The notes below the pieces were generated by a model. That model saw only the letters and a program-made list of their open reading frames with translations. It did not search any database and was not told where the DNA came from. DNA of 64,000 nucleotides from Okibacterium sp. HSC-33S16 (lineage in GTDB: Bacteria; Actinomycetota; Actinomycetes; Actinomycetales; Microbacteriaceae), in NCBI RefSeq assembly GCF_024171565.1, contig NZ_JALJZZ010000001.1:62001-126000 (forward strand). The letters are read 5' to 3'. This document shows, one piece after another, positions 38,402 through 48,344 of the stretch. The position numbers were made by a program, and so were the translations under genes. The stretch's first letter is position 1; every line of letters begins with the position of its first letter.

Positions 38402-39915
38402 CATCCACCACGACGACGACGTCGACAACCAAGCCGGGAGGTGCCCGGGTTCGCGTCCAGCGATTCGGCACGTTCCTCTCGGGCATGGTTATGCCCAACA
38501 TTCCGGCGTTCATCGCCTGGGGCCTGATCACTGCCCTGTTCATTGACACGGGGTGGACGCCCAACGCCCAGCTGGCATCGCTGGTTGCCCCGATCCTGTA
38601 CTTCCTGCTTCCGCTGCTCATCGCCAACACCGGTGGACGCATGATCTACGACCAGCGCGGTGGCGTCGTTGCGACGATCGCCACGATGGGTATCATCACG
38701 GCGACCATGGGTGACCCGGTCTTCAGCGGCTCGCCGATGTTCCTCGGTGCCATGATCGCTGGACCGATCGCCGCCTGGCTGATGAAGAAAGTCGACAGCA
38801 TTTGGGACGGCAAGATCAAGGCCGGCTTCGAGATGCTCGTCAACAACTTCTCCGCCGGTATCCTCGGAGCGATCCTCGCGATCATCGCCTACTTCGGACT
38901 TGCCCCGATCATCCAGGCGATCACCACGGCGCTCGGTGCCGCGGTCAACTGGCTGGTCGACGCCGGTCTGCTGCCGCTTGCCAGCATCCTGATCGAACCG
39001 GCGAAGGTGCTGTTCCTCAACAACGCCATCAACCACGGTGTGCTGACCCCGCTGGCCCTCCAGCAGTCGGAGGAAACCGGGAAGAGCGTGCTGTTCCTGC
39101 TTGAGGCGAACCCTGGCCCCGGCCTCGGCTTGCTGCTTGCGTTCACCTTCTTTGGTCTCGGTGCAGCTAAGGCGACCGCACCAGGTGCGATCATCATCCA
39201 GTTCTTCGGTGGTATCCACGAGATCTACTTCCCGTACGTGCTGTCAAAGCCGGTTCTCCTTCTCGCCGTTATCGCCGGTGGAATGAGCGGTGTGGCAACC
39301 AACGTCATCTTCGGATCCGGACTCGTCAGCGTGGCGTCGCCCGGCAGCATTTTCGCGATCCTCGCGGTAACCGAGCGCAACAGCTTCCTGGGAGTGATCC
39401 TTTCGGTTCTCGTTGCAGCAGCCGTGTCGTTCGTTGTGGCATCCGTCATCCTGCGGGCATCGCGCAAGCGTGACATTGCCGCAGGCAACGCCGGTGACCT
39501 GAGCGCTGCCGTCGCGGCGACCCAGGCCAGTAAGGGCAAGGAGAGCTCGGTTCTCGGCGGCCTCGTTTCTGAGGGCACCACCGACACCGGCTCGGCTACC
39601 GGAACCGGAACGGCAACGCTCGTGAAGAACATCGTCTTCGCGTGTGACGCCGGAATGGGATCGAGCGCCATGGGAGCATCCGTTCTGCGCAACAAGATTA
39701 AGAAGGCCGGTGTCACAGACGTCACCGTCACCAACCAGTCGATCGCCAACCTCACCGGTGACGCTGACCTCGTGATCACTCACCAGGACCTCACCGATCG
39801 GGCTCGCCAGAAGTCTCCGAATTCGCAGCACGTCTCGGTGGACAACTTCATGAACAGCCCGAAATACGATGAGGTTGTAGAGATCGTCAAGCGCAACCAG
39901 GGGGTAACCGAATGA
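38398..39915 (+). CDS. mtlA: PTS mannitol-specific enzyme IICB
   Basis: 505 residues. EIIC (residues 20-345) has several membrane helices, FLSGMVMPNIPAFIAWGLIT and the mannitol hallmark GGIHEIYFPYVLSKP. A Ser/Thr/Gly linker follows, then IIB with the phospho-cysteine C416 in VFACDAGMGSSAMGASVLR. Transports and phosphorylates mannitol to mannitol 1-phosphate. The IIA is the separate mtlF gene. 4-nt overlaps on both sides. Confidence 0.96.
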   Translation: MTSTTTTTSTTKPGGARVRVQRFGTFLSGMVMPNIPAFIAWGLITALFIDTGWTPNAQLASLVAPILYFLLPLLIANTGGRMIYDQRGGVVATIATMGIITATMGDPVFSGSPMFLGAMIAGPIAAWLMKKVDSIWDGKIKAGFEMLVNNFSAGILGAILAIIAYFGLAPIIQAITTALGAAVNWLVDAGLLPLASILIEPAKVLFLNNAINHGVLTPLALQQSEETGKSVLFLLEANPGPGLGLLLAFTFFGLGAAKATAPGAIIIQFFGGIHEIYFPYVLSKPVLLLAVIAGGMSGVATNVIFGSGLVSVASPGSIFAILAVTERNSFLGVILSVLVAAAVSFVVASVILRASRKRDIAAGNAGDLSAAVAATQASKGKESSVLGGLVSEGTTDTGSATGTGTATLVKNIVFACDAGMGSSAMGASVLRNKIKKAGVTDVTVTNQSIANLTGDADLVITHQDLTDRARQKSPNSQHVSVDNFMNSPKYDEVVEIVKRNQGVTE

Positions 39916-40352
39916 CAGACAACATCCTGACGCCCGAGAACGTCGTCGCCGAGGGCACGGCAACCACGAAGGACGAGGCCATCCGTGAGGCGGGCGCACT
40001 GCTCGTCGCGGCTGGCGCTGTGAAGCCTGAGTACGTCGACGCGATGATCGAACGCGAAGCATCGGTGTCGACGTACATGGGCAACTTCCTCGCCATCCCG
40101 CACGGCACAAACGAAGCGAAGGACGCGATCACCCGGTCGGCCCTCTCGCTCGTGCGCTATGCGAACCCAATCGACTGGGACGGTGACGAGGTTCGCTTCG
40201 CGGTCGGCATCGCCGGGCTGAACAACGAGCACCTCGAGATCCTCTCGAAAATCGCCATCGTGTTCTCCGACGAGGACGAGGTCGCGAAGCTCATTAACGC
40301 CGCAGATGCGAACGAACTGTTCGCACTGCTCGAGGAGGTCAACGCAGAATGA
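39912..40352 (+). CDS. mtlF: PTS mannitol-specific enzyme IIA
   Basis: 146 residues, full length. Phospho-His64 in [13 protein letters not shown]. Passes phosphate from HPr to the IIB of MtlA. Overlaps mtlA and mtlD by 4 nt each. Confidence 0.96.
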   Translation: MTDNILTPENVVAEGTATTKDEAIREAGALLVAAGAVKPEYVDAMIEREASVSTYMGNFLAIPHGTNEAKDAITRSALSLVRYANPIDWDGDEVRFAVGIAGLNNEHLEILSKIAIVFSDEDEVAKLINAADANELFALLEEVNAE

Positions 40353-41494
40353 AAGCGGTTCACTTCGGCGCAGGCAACATCGGGCGAGGATTCGTCGGTC
40401 TGTTGCTCCACGACGCCGGCTACGAGGTTGTCTTCGCCGACGTGAACGCGGGGCTTATTGACGCACTCAATGCGGCCCCAAGCTATGACGTACACGAGGT
40501 CGGTGACGGTGGGGGAGTCCGCACCGTCACCGGCTACCGTGCCGTCAACAGTGCGACGAGCGAGAACGAGCTCATCGCCGAGATCCAAACGGCCGACATC
40601 GTCACCACGGCTGTTGGCCCGAACATTCTCAAGTTCGTGGCCCCGGTGATCGCGCGCGCCCTCGCGTTGCGTGACTCCGGGCTCCCGCCGCTCGCCGTGA
40701 TGGCGTGCGAGAACGCGATCAACGCCACCGACCTGTTGAAGACCGAAGTGCAGGCGAGCGTCGGACCCGACGAGTGGGACGCACTTTCCGCCCGCGCCGT
40801 CTTCGCGAACACGGCCGTCGACCGCATTGTGCCCGGGCAGGACCCGGCCGCTGGCATCGACGTCACCGTTGAGACCTTCTACGAGTGGGTGATCGAGTCC
40901 ACCCCGTTCGGCGACGCGCGCCCGGACATTCCCGGCGCTACCTTTGTCGACGCCCTGGGGCCATACATCGAACGCAAGCTCTTCACGGTGAACACGGGCC
41001 ACGCCACAGCGGCCTACTACGGGTTCGCGGCCGGTATCGACAAGATCTCCGACGTGCTCTCCAATAACGATGTAGCGGATGCCGTCCGTCACGTTCTCGA
41101 GGAAACCTCCAGCCTGCTGGTGGTCAAGCATGGAATCGACGCCGAGGTACAGCGCGCCTACCGGGAGAAAATCCTCACCCGCTTCGCCAACCCGCACCTC
41201 CCGGACACTGTCCAGCGCGTCGGCCGTCAGCCGCTGCGCAAACTCAGCCGTAACGAACGCTTCGTCGGCCCGGCCGCTGAGCTCGCGGAGCGCGGTCTTG
41301 GGCACTCTGCCCTCGTCGATGCCATCGGCAAGGCGCTGCAGTTTGACGTGCCAGACGACGAGCAGTCGGCCGAGATGAAGACCCTTCTGGGTGAACTGAG
41401 CCCCGCTGAATTCGTGGAGCGGGTCTCAGGGCTTGCGCCGGAGCATCCGCTCTTCGACGACCTCGTTGCCGTCGTCGCCACGCAATCGCGGTAG
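40349..41494 (+). CDS. mtlD: Mannitol-1-phosphate 5-dehydrogenase
   Basis: 381 residues. NAD-binding loop [14 protein letters not shown] at the N-terminus; catalytic-domain block [17 protein letters not shown]. Oxidises mannitol 1-phosphate to fructose 6-phosphate. Last gene of the PTS operon; no clear intrinsic terminator follows. Confidence 0.96.
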   Translation: MKAVHFGAGNIGRGFVGLLLHDAGYEVVFADVNAGLIDALNAAPSYDVHEVGDGGGVRTVTGYRAVNSATSENELIAEIQTADIVTTAVGPNILKFVAPVIARALALRDSGLPPLAVMACENAINATDLLKTEVQASVGPDEWDALSARAVFANTAVDRIVPGQDPAAGIDVTVETFYEWVIESTPFGDARPDIPGATFVDALGPYIERKLFTVNTGHATAAYYGFAAGIDKISDVLSNNDVADAVRHVLEETSSLLVVKHGIDAEVQRAYREKILTRFANPHLPDTVQRVGRQPLRKLSRNERFVGPAAELAERGLGHSALVDAIGKALQFDVPDDEQSAEMKTLLGELSPAEFVERVSGLAPEHPLFDDLVAVVATQSR

Positions 41495-41506
41495 CGCACC
41501 CGCCGG

Positions 41507-41536
41507 TTGGCGAAATCCGGATAAATACCATAAGAT
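41507..41536 (+). promoter_or_regulatory. infA/alpha operon promoter
   Basis: TTGGCG (41507-41512), 18 nt, TAAGAT (41531-41536) just after mtlD. It would give a leader of about 100 nt before infA and free the ribosomal genes from PTS control. Confidence 0.6.
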
Positions 41537-41643
41537 TGTCTGTTGGTGCTTTGTGCACGTTTCTGGCGTGTCATCCACAAGGACTTAGAAGCACCAAAAT
41601 CCACCGCACGACCAGTGCAACTACTTTTAGCGACAGTGAGGCT

Positions 41644-41865
41644 ATGGCCAAAAAAGACGGTGTCATTGAGATCGAAGGCTCGATCGTTGAAGCTCTGCCC
41701 AACGCGATGTTCCGCGTTGAGCTGACCAACGGTCACCGCGTTCTTGCCACGATTAGCGGCAAGATGCGTCAGCACTACATCCGCATCCTCCCCGAGGACC
41801 GCGTGATCGTGGAGTTGAGCCCATACGATCTGACCCGCGGCCGGATCGTTTACCGCTACAAGTAG
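41644..41865 (+). CDS. infA: Translation initiation factor IF-1
   Basis: 73 residues from the ATG at 41644 ([20 protein letters not shown]), full OB fold ending RGRIVYRYK. The longer in-frame start at 41536 is rejected. Occupies the A site during initiation. Begins the alpha cluster. Confidence 0.98.
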   Translation: MAKKDGVIEIEGSIVEALPNAMFRVELTNGHRVLATISGKMRQHYIRILPEDRVIVELSPYDLTRGRIVYRYK

Positions 41866-41961
41866 GTCGCACTGTAAGTAACGGCCGCATTGCGCCCGTT
41901 CGGACACTGCTGTGTTCGAGTGGGTGGGGTTCGGTACGACGACAGCGAAAGAGAGAAGCTC

Positions 41962-42075
41962 ATGAAGGTCAACCCCAGCGTCAAGAAGATTTGCGACAAG
42001 TGCAAGGTCATCCGTCGCAACGGACGCGTCATGGTTATCTGCGAGAACCCGCGCCACAAGCAGCGCCAGGGCTAA
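41962..42075 (+). CDS. rpmJ: 50S ribosomal protein L36
   Basis: 37 residues ([20 protein letters not shown]). The zinc ligands CDKC, a third Cys and a His ([13 protein letters not shown]) are all present, so this is the zinc-binding form. GAGAGAAG ribosome site. Confidence 0.97.
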   Translation: MKVNPSVKKICDKCKVIRRNGRVMVICENPRHKQRQG

Positions 42076-42126
42076 TTCTCCATTCTTCGGAGAATCGCAG
42101 CACCAGCACAACGCAGCTTCGGCTGC
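42075..42126 (+). repeat. Two small hairpins between rpmJ and rpsM
   Basis: ATTCTCC/GGAGAAT (42075-42095) and GCAGC-TTCG-GCTGC (42113-42126). Weak; probably leader structure in the 154-nt gap. Confidence 0.35.
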
Positions 42127-42229
42127 ATCTATAACGGCAGTTCCAGAACTCATTCGAGGGACACCTCGGGTCGGAGGCCCGGGCACAGGAACTGCTCCAC
42201 ACCTCCACTAACTCCTAGGAGAAGCCACC

Positions 42230-42604
42230 ATGGCACGTCTCGCCGGCGTAGACATTCCCCGCGATAAGCGCGTGGAAATCGCACTGACGTACATTTACGG
42301 TGTTGGACGCACGAGGTCTCTGAAGACCCTCGCCGACACCGGCATCAGCGGAGACATCCGCGTGAAGGATCTCAGCGACGACCAGTTGGTCCTGCTGCGT
42401 GACTACATCGAAGGCAACTACAAGGTAGAGGGTGACCTCCGCCGTGAAGTTCAGGCCGACATTCGCCGCAAGGTTGAGATCGGTAGCTACGAGGGCATCC
42501 GTCACCGTCGCGGCCTGCCCGTTCGTGGACAGCGCACCAAGACCAACGCTCGCACCCGTAAGGGTCCGAAGCGCACTGTTGCCGGCAAGAAGAAGGCTCG
42601 CTAG
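42230..42604 (+). CDS. rpsM: 30S ribosomal protein S13
   Basis: 124 residues ([20 protein letters not shown]), C-terminal [20 protein letters not shown]. Forms head-to-50S bridges. TAGGAG ribosome site. Confidence 0.98.
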   Translation: MARLAGVDIPRDKRVEIALTYIYGVGRTRSLKTLADTGISGDIRVKDLSDDQLVLLRDYIEGNYKVEGDLRREVQADIRRKVEIGSYEGIRHRRGLPVRGQRTKTNARTRKGPKRTVAGKKKAR

Positions 42605-42648
42605 GCCCCGGCCTTCGAGCGCTCTGCCGAAAGATTTAGGAGATATTC

Positions 42649-43047
42649 ATGGCTGCACCCAAAACGGCTGCTCGCAAGCCGCGTAAAAAAGAGAAGAAGA
42701 ACATTGCTGTGGGCCAGGCCCACATCAAGTCGACCTTCAACAACACCATCGTTTCGATCACCGACCCGACCGGCGCTGTCATCAGCTGGGCCTCGTCAGG
42801 TGGAGTGGGCTTCAAGGGTTCGCGTAAGTCGACCCCGTTCGCCGCTCAGCTTGCCGCAGAGTCCGCTGCCCGCCAGGCGCAGGAACACGGCATGAAGAAG
42901 GTTGACGTCTTCGTCAAGGGACCCGGCTCCGGCCGCGAGACCGCGATCCGTTCGCTTCAGGCTGCTGGCCTCGAGGTTGGTTCGATCAACGACGTCACCC
43001 CGCAGGCGCACAACGGTTGCCGCCCGCCGAAGCGTCGCCGCGTCTAA
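42649..43047 (+). CDS. rpsK: 30S ribosomal protein S11
   Basis: 132 residues; [20 protein letters not shown] and [17 protein letters not shown] are conserved. Part of the platform. rpsD, which follows it in some relatives, is absent; a hairpin and rpoA come next. Confidence 0.98.
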   Translation: MAAPKTAARKPRKKEKKNIAVGQAHIKSTFNNTIVSITDPTGAVISWASSGGVGFKGSRKSTPFAAQLAAESAARQAQEHGMKKVDVFVKGPGSGRETAIRSLQAAGLEVGSINDVTPQAHNGCRPPKRRRV

Positions 43048-43062
43048 GCCCTTTCGACAGTT

Positions 43063-43104
43063 GACGATTGAGCGGCGCCAGATTTCTGGTGCTGCTCAAT
43101 CGTC
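43063..43104 (+). repeat. 20-bp inverted repeat between rpsK and rpoA
   Basis: Arms 43063-43082 and 43085-43104 pair over 20 bp with two G-T wobbles; the effective loop is ATTT. No T-run follows. The strongest hairpin in the alpha operon. Confidence 0.75.
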
Positions 43105-43176
43105 GGCTCAGACACAACTTCATACCTCGTCATTGCAAGTGTCATATAGCGGACACTTAGCCGAAAGGAACACATA

Positions 43177-44169
43177 GTGCTTATTGCACAGCGCCCAACG
43201 CTCACCGAAGAGAACATTTCAGAGTTCCGCAGCCGGTTCGTGATTGAGCCCCTGGAGCCTGGCTTCGGTTACACCCTCGGTAACTCACTTCGCCGTACCC
43301 TGCTGTCTTCCATCCCGGGCGCTGCTGTAACCAGCATCCGCATCGACGGTGTGCTGCACGAGTTCAGCACCATCCCCGGTGTGAAGGAAGACGCCACCGA
43401 GATCATCCTGAACATCAAGGGTCTCGTCGTCTCCAGCGAGCACGACGAACCGATCACCGCTTACCTCCGTAAGACCGGTGCCGGTCAGGTCACCGCCGCA
43501 GACATCTCGGCTCCGGCCGGTGTCGAGGTGCACAACCCTGAACTGGTTATCGCGACCCTGAACGACAAGGCGAAGTTCGAACTCGAACTCACCATTGAGC
43601 GTGGCCGTGGCTACGTGTCCGCGACGCAGAACCGCAATGAGTTCTCCGAAGCTGGCCAGATTCCCGTCGACTCGATCTACTCGCCCGTCCTCAAGGTCAC
43701 CTACCGTGTCGAGGCAACTCGTGCCGGTGAGCGTACAGACTTCGACCGCCTCGTTGTTGACGTTGAGACCAAGCCGGCCATCACGCCGCGCGACGCCATC
43801 GCATCCGCTGGTAAGACCCTGGTTGAGTTGTTCGGCCTCGCTCGCGAGCTGAACAACGCAGCAGAGGGCATCGAAATCGGCCCAGCGCCGGTTGACGCCG
43901 TTCTGCCCGGCGAGCTTTCGATTCCGATCGAAGACCTCGACCTCTCGGTTCGTTCCTACAACTGCCTCAAGCGCGAGGGCATCAACACCGTCTCCGAGCT
44001 CGTCGCTCTGAGCGAGACTCAGCTGATGAACATCCGCAACTTCGGACAGAAGTCGGTTGATGAGGTTCGCGACAAGCTCGTGGAAATGGGCCTTTCGCTC
44101 AAGGATTCGGTTCCCGGATTCGACGGCGCCCACTTCTACTCGGGCTACGACGACGAGACAAGCAACTAA
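43177..44169 (+). CDS. rpoA: RNA polymerase alpha subunit
   Basis: 330 residues. N-terminal dimerisation domain ([20 protein letters not shown]) to about 230, then a linker and a C-terminal domain of helix-hairpin-helix type ([33 protein letters not shown]) that contacts UP elements and activators. GTG start with GAAAGGAA. Confidence 0.98.
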   Translation: MLIAQRPTLTEENISEFRSRFVIEPLEPGFGYTLGNSLRRTLLSSIPGAAVTSIRIDGVLHEFSTIPGVKEDATEIILNIKGLVVSSEHDEPITAYLRKTGAGQVTAADISAPAGVEVHNPELVIATLNDKAKFELELTIERGRGYVSATQNRNEFSEAGQIPVDSIYSPVLKVTYRVEATRAGERTDFDRLVVDVETKPAITPRDAIASAGKTLVELFGLARELNNAAEGIEIGPAPVDAVLPGELSIPIEDLDLSVRSYNCLKREGINTVSELVALSETQLMNIRNFGQKSVDEVRDKLVEMGLSLKDSVPGFDGAHFYSGYDDETSN

Positions 44170-44216
44170 GGCTCGTCCCCGGACGCCCTTTCATTTTTTG
44201 ATACTGGAGATACAAT

Positions 44217-44753
44217 ATGCCTACGCCCACTAAAGGCCCCCGCCTCGGAGGCGGCCCAGCGCACGAGCGTTTGATGCTCGCCAACCTGGCCGCTGCCCTG
44301 TTCACGCACAAGAGCATCAAGACCACCGAGACCAAGGCCAAGCGTCTTCGTCCGGTCGCTGAGCGTCTGATCACGTTCGCCAAGCGTGGCGACCTGCACG
44401 CTCGTCGTCGTGTGATGCGCGTCATCGGTGACAACTCGGTCGTTCACGAGCTTTTCACCGAGATCGCTCCCCTCGTTGCAGAGCGTGAGGGCGGATACAC
44501 ACGCATCACCAAGCTCGGCTTCCGTAAGGGCGACAACGCTTCCATGGTTCAGATCGAGCTCGTTCTCGAGCCCGTCACCCCCAAGGTGAAGAAGTCGAAG
44601 CCTGCTGCTGCAGAGGCTGAGGCTCCTGTTGTTGCTGAAGAGACTGCACCCGAGGTTGAGGCAGAAGAGCCCGCAACCGAGGTTGCTCCCGAGGCTGAGG
44701 CTGTTGAAGCCGACGCTGAGGTCGTTGAGGCTGACAAGGCCGACGACAAGTAA
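44217..44753 (+). CDS. rplQ: 50S ribosomal protein L17 with acidic C-terminal tail
   Basis: 178 residues; the core ([20 protein letters not shown]) ends near 120, the usual length. The last 55 residues are almost only Glu, Ala, Val and Pro. Its composition opposes the basic extension of L15. Last gene of the alpha operon, followed by a terminator. Confidence 0.97.
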   Translation: MPTPTKGPRLGGGPAHERLMLANLAAALFTHKSIKTTETKAKRLRPVAERLITFAKRGDLHARRRVMRVIGDNSVVHELFTEIAPLVAEREGGYTRITKLGFRKGDNASMVQIELVLEPVTPKVKKSKPAAAEAEAPVVAEETAPEVEAEEPATEVAPEAEAVEADAEVVEADKADDK

Positions 44754-44766
44754 TCTTCGTTTCTTC

Positions 44767-44802
44767 GAAGCCCCCGTTATCTTTCGAGATGACGGGGGCT
44801 TC
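44767..44802 (+). terminator. Alpha operon terminator
   Basis: 16-bp stem (44767-44782 with 44787-44802, one wobble) capped by a TTCG tetraloop, followed by GTCGTT. Strong despite the short T-tract. Confidence 0.85.
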
Positions 44803-44861
44803 GTCGTTCCGTGTCGACTTCGCACGGCTCCCGCGTGAGCCGGTGCGCAAGGCTCGCCCGG

Positions 44862-44873
44862 TACACTTCCGAG
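44862..44873 (+). promoter_or_regulatory. -10 hexamer placed for a leaderless truA mRNA
   Basis: TACACT (44862-44867) ends 6 nt before the GTG at 44874, downstream of the alpha terminator. No ribosome site is present. Confidence 0.5.
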
Positions 44874-45800
44874 GTGGACCCCGCCTCGACCAGCACCAGA
44901 TTCCGACTCGATATCGCCTATGACGGCACCCACTTCGCCGGCTGGGCCAAACAGCCCGGTCTCAGGACCGTCCAAGGGGTCCTCGAAGACGCGATCACGA
45001 CGATCCTCGGGAACCACGGCGATCAGATTGTGGTGTCGGTCGCCGGACGCACAGATACGGGCGTTCACGCCAGTGGACAAGTCGCCCATCTCGACCTCGA
45101 CGAGGAGCGCGCCGCACGGGTGCGCCGTGGGCGCCCGGCCAGGGACGGTTTGCACCCGACAGGAAGTGCTTTGCGCCGAAAGGTGAACGGTGTGCTCGGG
45201 CAGTACCCGGACGTTGTCATCACCAACGCGCGTCCGGCGGCACCCGGGTTTGATGCCCGCTTCTCAGCAATCTGGCGTCGGTATGAATACCGAATCGCCG
45301 ACAGCCTGTCCTTTCGGAACCCGCTCGAACGCGCTCACACCGTCTGGCATCCGTCCCCGCTGGACGTTGATCGCATGAACGCAGCAGCACAGTCGCTCGT
45401 TGGACTGCATGACTTCGCCACGTATTGCCGGCCCCGAGAGGGCAGGACAACCATCCGGACCCTGCAGCGGTTCGGCTGGCACCGAGACGCGGAGGGTGTG
45501 CTCGTCGCCGATGTCCGCGCCGACGCCTTCTGCCACAGCATGGTCCGCGCCCTCGTCGGCGTGTGCGTTGCAGTGGGGGAGGGCAAGCTTGAGGTTGCGG
45601 ATGCTGAACGCCTGCGGGCCGGGGTCGCTCGGTCGAACGAGTTCGCGGTGATGCCTGCCCGTGGACTCACGCTGGCCGAGGTGGGTTATCCCAGCGACGC
45701 GTTACTTGGACAGCGTGCGGTGCTGACGAGGCAGCGTCGAACCCTTCAGGACGGGCGGGATCCGTTCGCTGAGTTTGACGAGGATGATGACGCCGGGTAA
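44874..45800 (+). CDS. truA: tRNA pseudouridine synthase A
   Basis: 308 residues from the GTG at 44874. An in-frame GTG at 44811 is rejected because it lies 9 nt after the terminator stem and adds residues outside the family start (RFRLDIAYDGTHFAGW). Catalytic Asp in AGRTDTGVHASGQ; FDARFSAIWRRYEYRI. Modifies positions 38-40 of tRNAs. About 60 residues in the region 80-110 are more Arg-rich than usual. Confidence 0.95.
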   Translation: MDPASTSTRFRLDIAYDGTHFAGWAKQPGLRTVQGVLEDAITTILGNHGDQIVVSVAGRTDTGVHASGQVAHLDLDEERAARVRRGRPARDGLHPTGSALRRKVNGVLGQYPDVVITNARPAAPGFDARFSAIWRRYEYRIADSLSFRNPLERAHTVWHPSPLDVDRMNAAAQSLVGLHDFATYCRPREGRTTIRTLQRFGWHRDAEGVLVADVRADAFCHSMVRALVGVCVAVGEGKLEVADAERLRAGVARSNEFAVMPARGLTLAEVGYPSDALLGQRAVLTRQRRTLQDGRDPFAEFDEDDDAG

Positions 45801-45803
45801 GGT
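45775..45803 (+). promoter_or_regulatory. rplM-rpsI promoter within the 3' end of truA
   Basis: TTGACG (45775-45780), 17 nt, TAAGGT (45798-45803); the -10 includes the truA stop codon. Leader of about 125 nt to rplM. Confidence 0.7.
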
Positions 45804-45935
45804 TGGTCCTTGGTGTCCAAACTCCCTGCAGTGCGGCACCCGAAGTTGAGCCCTCCACCTGCGGCGTTCTAATCAGAACTCCCAACGGAGCGGGATTCAC
45901 GAGCAACCAACTTACGACAAGAAAGCAGCACTACT

Positions 45936-46382
45936 GTGACGCGCACTTATTCCCCTAAGGCATCAGAAATCCAGCGTGACTGGTACATCATTGACGCCAC
46001 CGACATCGTGCTCGGCCGTCTGGCCAGCCAGGTCGCCGTTCTCCTCCGTGGAAAGCACAAGCCGACGTTTGTGAACCACATGGACACCGGTGACTTCGTC
46101 ATCATCATCAACGCCGAGAAGGTCGCCCTCACCGGCCAGAAGCTTCTCCAGAAGAAGGCATACCGCCACTCGGGTTACCCGGGCGGAATCAAGGCTGTCA
46201 CCTACTCGGAGCTCCTCGAGAAGAACCCGACGCGTGCCGTTGAGAAGGCCATCCGTGGCATGCTCCCGAAGAACTCCCTCGGTGCAGCACAGCTGCGCAA
46301 GCTGAAGGTGTACACCGGTAGCGAGCACCCCCACGCTGCACAGCAGCCCAAGACGTTCACCCTCGACCAGGTCGCCCAGTAA
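45936..46382 (+). CDS. rplM: 50S ribosomal protein L13
   Basis: 148 residues (GTG start; [20 protein letters not shown]). [20 protein letters not shown] is the conserved core. Paired with rpsI as in most bacteria. Confidence 0.98.
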   Translation: MTRTYSPKASEIQRDWYIIDATDIVLGRLASQVAVLLRGKHKPTFVNHMDTGDFVIIINAEKVALTGQKLLQKKAYRHSGYPGGIKAVTYSELLEKNPTRAVEKAIRGMLPKNSLGAAQLRKLKVYTGSEHPHAAQQPKTFTLDQVAQ

Positions 46383-46412
46383 GCGCCCGGAATAGAAATA
46401 AGGATTCCTACA

Positions 46413-46898
46413 GTGGCGAAGATCGCAGATTCCATTTCAGAGACCCCGGAGAGCTTCTCCACCGAGACGCCGGTTGAGGCAGCCCCCAAGGCAGCACGCC
46501 CCGCATTGAGCGTTCCTGGTGCAGCAGTTGGCCGTCGCAAGCAGGCTATTGCCCGCGTGCGACTCATCCCGGGCACCGGCACCATCACGGTCAACGGCCG
46601 TGAGCTCGCCGAGTACTTCCCGAACAAGCTGCACCAGCAGCTCATCAACGACCCGTTCACCATCCTCGACCTGGCTGGTGGCTACGACGTGATCGCCCGC
46701 ATCTCCGGCGGTGGCCCCTCCGGCCAGGCTGGTGCACTGCGCCTCGGCATCGCTCGTGCGCTCAACCAGATCGACGAAGAGAACAACCGCGCAACGCTGA
46801 AGAAGGCCGGCTTCCTCTCCCGTGACGCTCGCGTCAAGGAGCGCAAGAAGGCTGGACTCAAGAAGGCACGTAAGGCACCTCAGTTCTCGAAGCGCTAA
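46413..46898 (+). CDS. rpsI: 30S ribosomal protein S9
   Basis: 161 residues with an acidic Ser/Thr/Glu N-terminal extension of about 37 before [18 protein letters not shown]; ends [11 protein letters not shown], the tail that touches P-site tRNA. Typical length about 130. GTG start. Confidence 0.97.
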   Translation: MAKIADSISETPESFSTETPVEAAPKAARPALSVPGAAVGRRKQAIARVRLIPGTGTITVNGRELAEYFPNKLHQQLINDPFTILDLAGGYDVIARISGGGPSGQAGALRLGIARALNQIDEENNRATLKKAGFLSRDARVKERKKAGLKKARKAPQFSKR

Positions 46899-46925
46899 TC
46901 GCGCATCGGATCTGGACTGCTCTCT

Positions 46926-48287
46926 ATGCCTCGTCTGTTTGGTACTGATGGTGTTCGCGGCCTCGCGAACAAGGACCTGACGGCAGACCTCGCTCTCGGC
47001 CTTGCCCAAGCCACCGCTGTGGTGCTTGGGCAGGGCCGAAGTGCTGAGGCCCGTCGTGCCGCTGGGAAAAGGCCGGTCGCCGTGCTTGCACGTGACCCGC
47101 GCGTTTCCGGTGAGTTCCTCGCCGCGGCCGTTGCTGCCGGCCTCGCCTCGAGCGGTGTCGACGTTCTCGACGCCGGAGTTATTCCGACCCCAGCCGCCGC
47201 GTTCCTAATCGCGGACATCGACGCCGATTTCGGTGTCATGATCTCTGCGAGTCACAACCCGGCGCCCGACAACGGAATTAAAATCTTCGCTCGCGGAGGC
47301 ACCAAGCTTCCCGACGCCGTTGAGGAGCGCATCGAAGCGACTCTCAACGAAACGAAATGGGCACCGACCGGTGCCGACGTCGGTCGCATCCGGCGCTTCG
47401 CTGACGCAGAAGACCGCTACGTCCTTCACCTGCTCGGTAGCCTGCCGCACAGACTCGACGGGATCCACGTCGTCCTCGACTGCGCTCACGGTGCCGCTGC
47501 CGGCGTGTCACCCGAAGTATTCCGTGACGCGGGCGCTCGTGTCACGGTGATCGGTAACGATCCTGACGGCATGAACATCAACGATGGTGTCGGCTCCACC
47601 CACCTGGATCTCCTCGCGAAAGCCGTGCTTGAGCACGGTGCAGATATCGGAATCGCGCATGACGGCGACGCCGACCGTTGCCTCGCTGTTGACGCTAACG
47701 GCAAGGTCATCGACGGCGACCAGATCATGGCGATACTCGCGGTGTCGATGAAAGAGCGCGGCCATCTCACCGATGACACGCTCGTTGCCACAGTGATGAG
47801 TAACCTCGGTCTTCGGATCGCCATGGAAGACCACGGAATCTCGATGGTCAACACCAAAGTTGGCGACCGTTACGTGCTTGAAGCAATGGACGGTGGACGA
47901 TTCGCCCTGGGCGGCGAGCAGTCCGGCCACGTCATCATGAGTGAGTTCGCTACGACGGGCGATGGCATCCTGACCGGACTCCACCTGGTCAGCGAGATGG
48001 CTCGTACCGGCAAGACGGCGGCAGAACTCGCGAGCGTCATGACCGTGTACCCGCAGATCCTCGTCAACGTGCGAGGCGTCGACCGCGAAGCAATCCACAA
48101 GGACGAAGTGCTCGCGGAAGCCGTGCGCAGCGCAGAAACTGAACTGGGTGAAACCGGCCGGGTGCTTTTGCGCCCCAGCGGCACCGAACAGCTGGTCCGG
48201 GTCATGGTGGAAGCCGCCGACCAGACCACGGCTGACCGCCTTGCGCACCGCATCGCGGATGTCGTTCGCGTTCAGCTCGCCGTCTAA
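46926..48287 (+). CDS. glmM: Phosphoglucosamine mutase
   Basis: 453 residues. Opens [20 protein letters not shown]; phosphoserine S109 in [16 protein letters not shown]; metal loop [11 protein letters not shown]; sugar loop GEQSGHVI; phosphate loop [12 protein letters not shown]. Converts GlcN-6-P to GlcN-1-P for UDP-GlcNAc. 27 nt after rpsI, so probably cotranscribed with it. Confidence 0.97.
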   Translation: MPRLFGTDGVRGLANKDLTADLALGLAQATAVVLGQGRSAEARRAAGKRPVAVLARDPRVSGEFLAAAVAAGLASSGVDVLDAGVIPTPAAAFLIADIDADFGVMISASHNPAPDNGIKIFARGGTKLPDAVEERIEATLNETKWAPTGADVGRIRRFADAEDRYVLHLLGSLPHRLDGIHVVLDCAHGAAAGVSPEVFRDAGARVTVIGNDPDGMNINDGVGSTHLDLLAKAVLEHGADIGIAHDGDADRCLAVDANGKVIDGDQIMAILAVSMKERGHLTDDTLVATVMSNLGLRIAMEDHGISMVNTKVGDRYVLEAMDGGRFALGGEQSGHVIMSEFATTGDGILTGLHLVSEMARTGKTAAELASVMTVYPQILVNVRGVDREAIHKDEVLAEAVRSAETELGETGRVLLRPSGTEQLVRVMVEAADQTTADRLAHRIADVVRVQLAV

Positions 48288-48300
48288 ACACTCCCCGCTA

Positions 48301-48341
48301 AACGGACCGCCGCTGCAACTCGCAGTGACGGTCCGTTTTCG
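48301..48341. terminator. Bidirectional terminator between glmM and coaA
   Basis: AACGGACCG (48301-48309) pairs with CGGTCCGTT (48329-48337), with an inner CTGC/GCAG stem, then TTTTC on the + side. It serves two convergent genes. Confidence 0.75.
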
Positions 48342-48344
48342 CTT

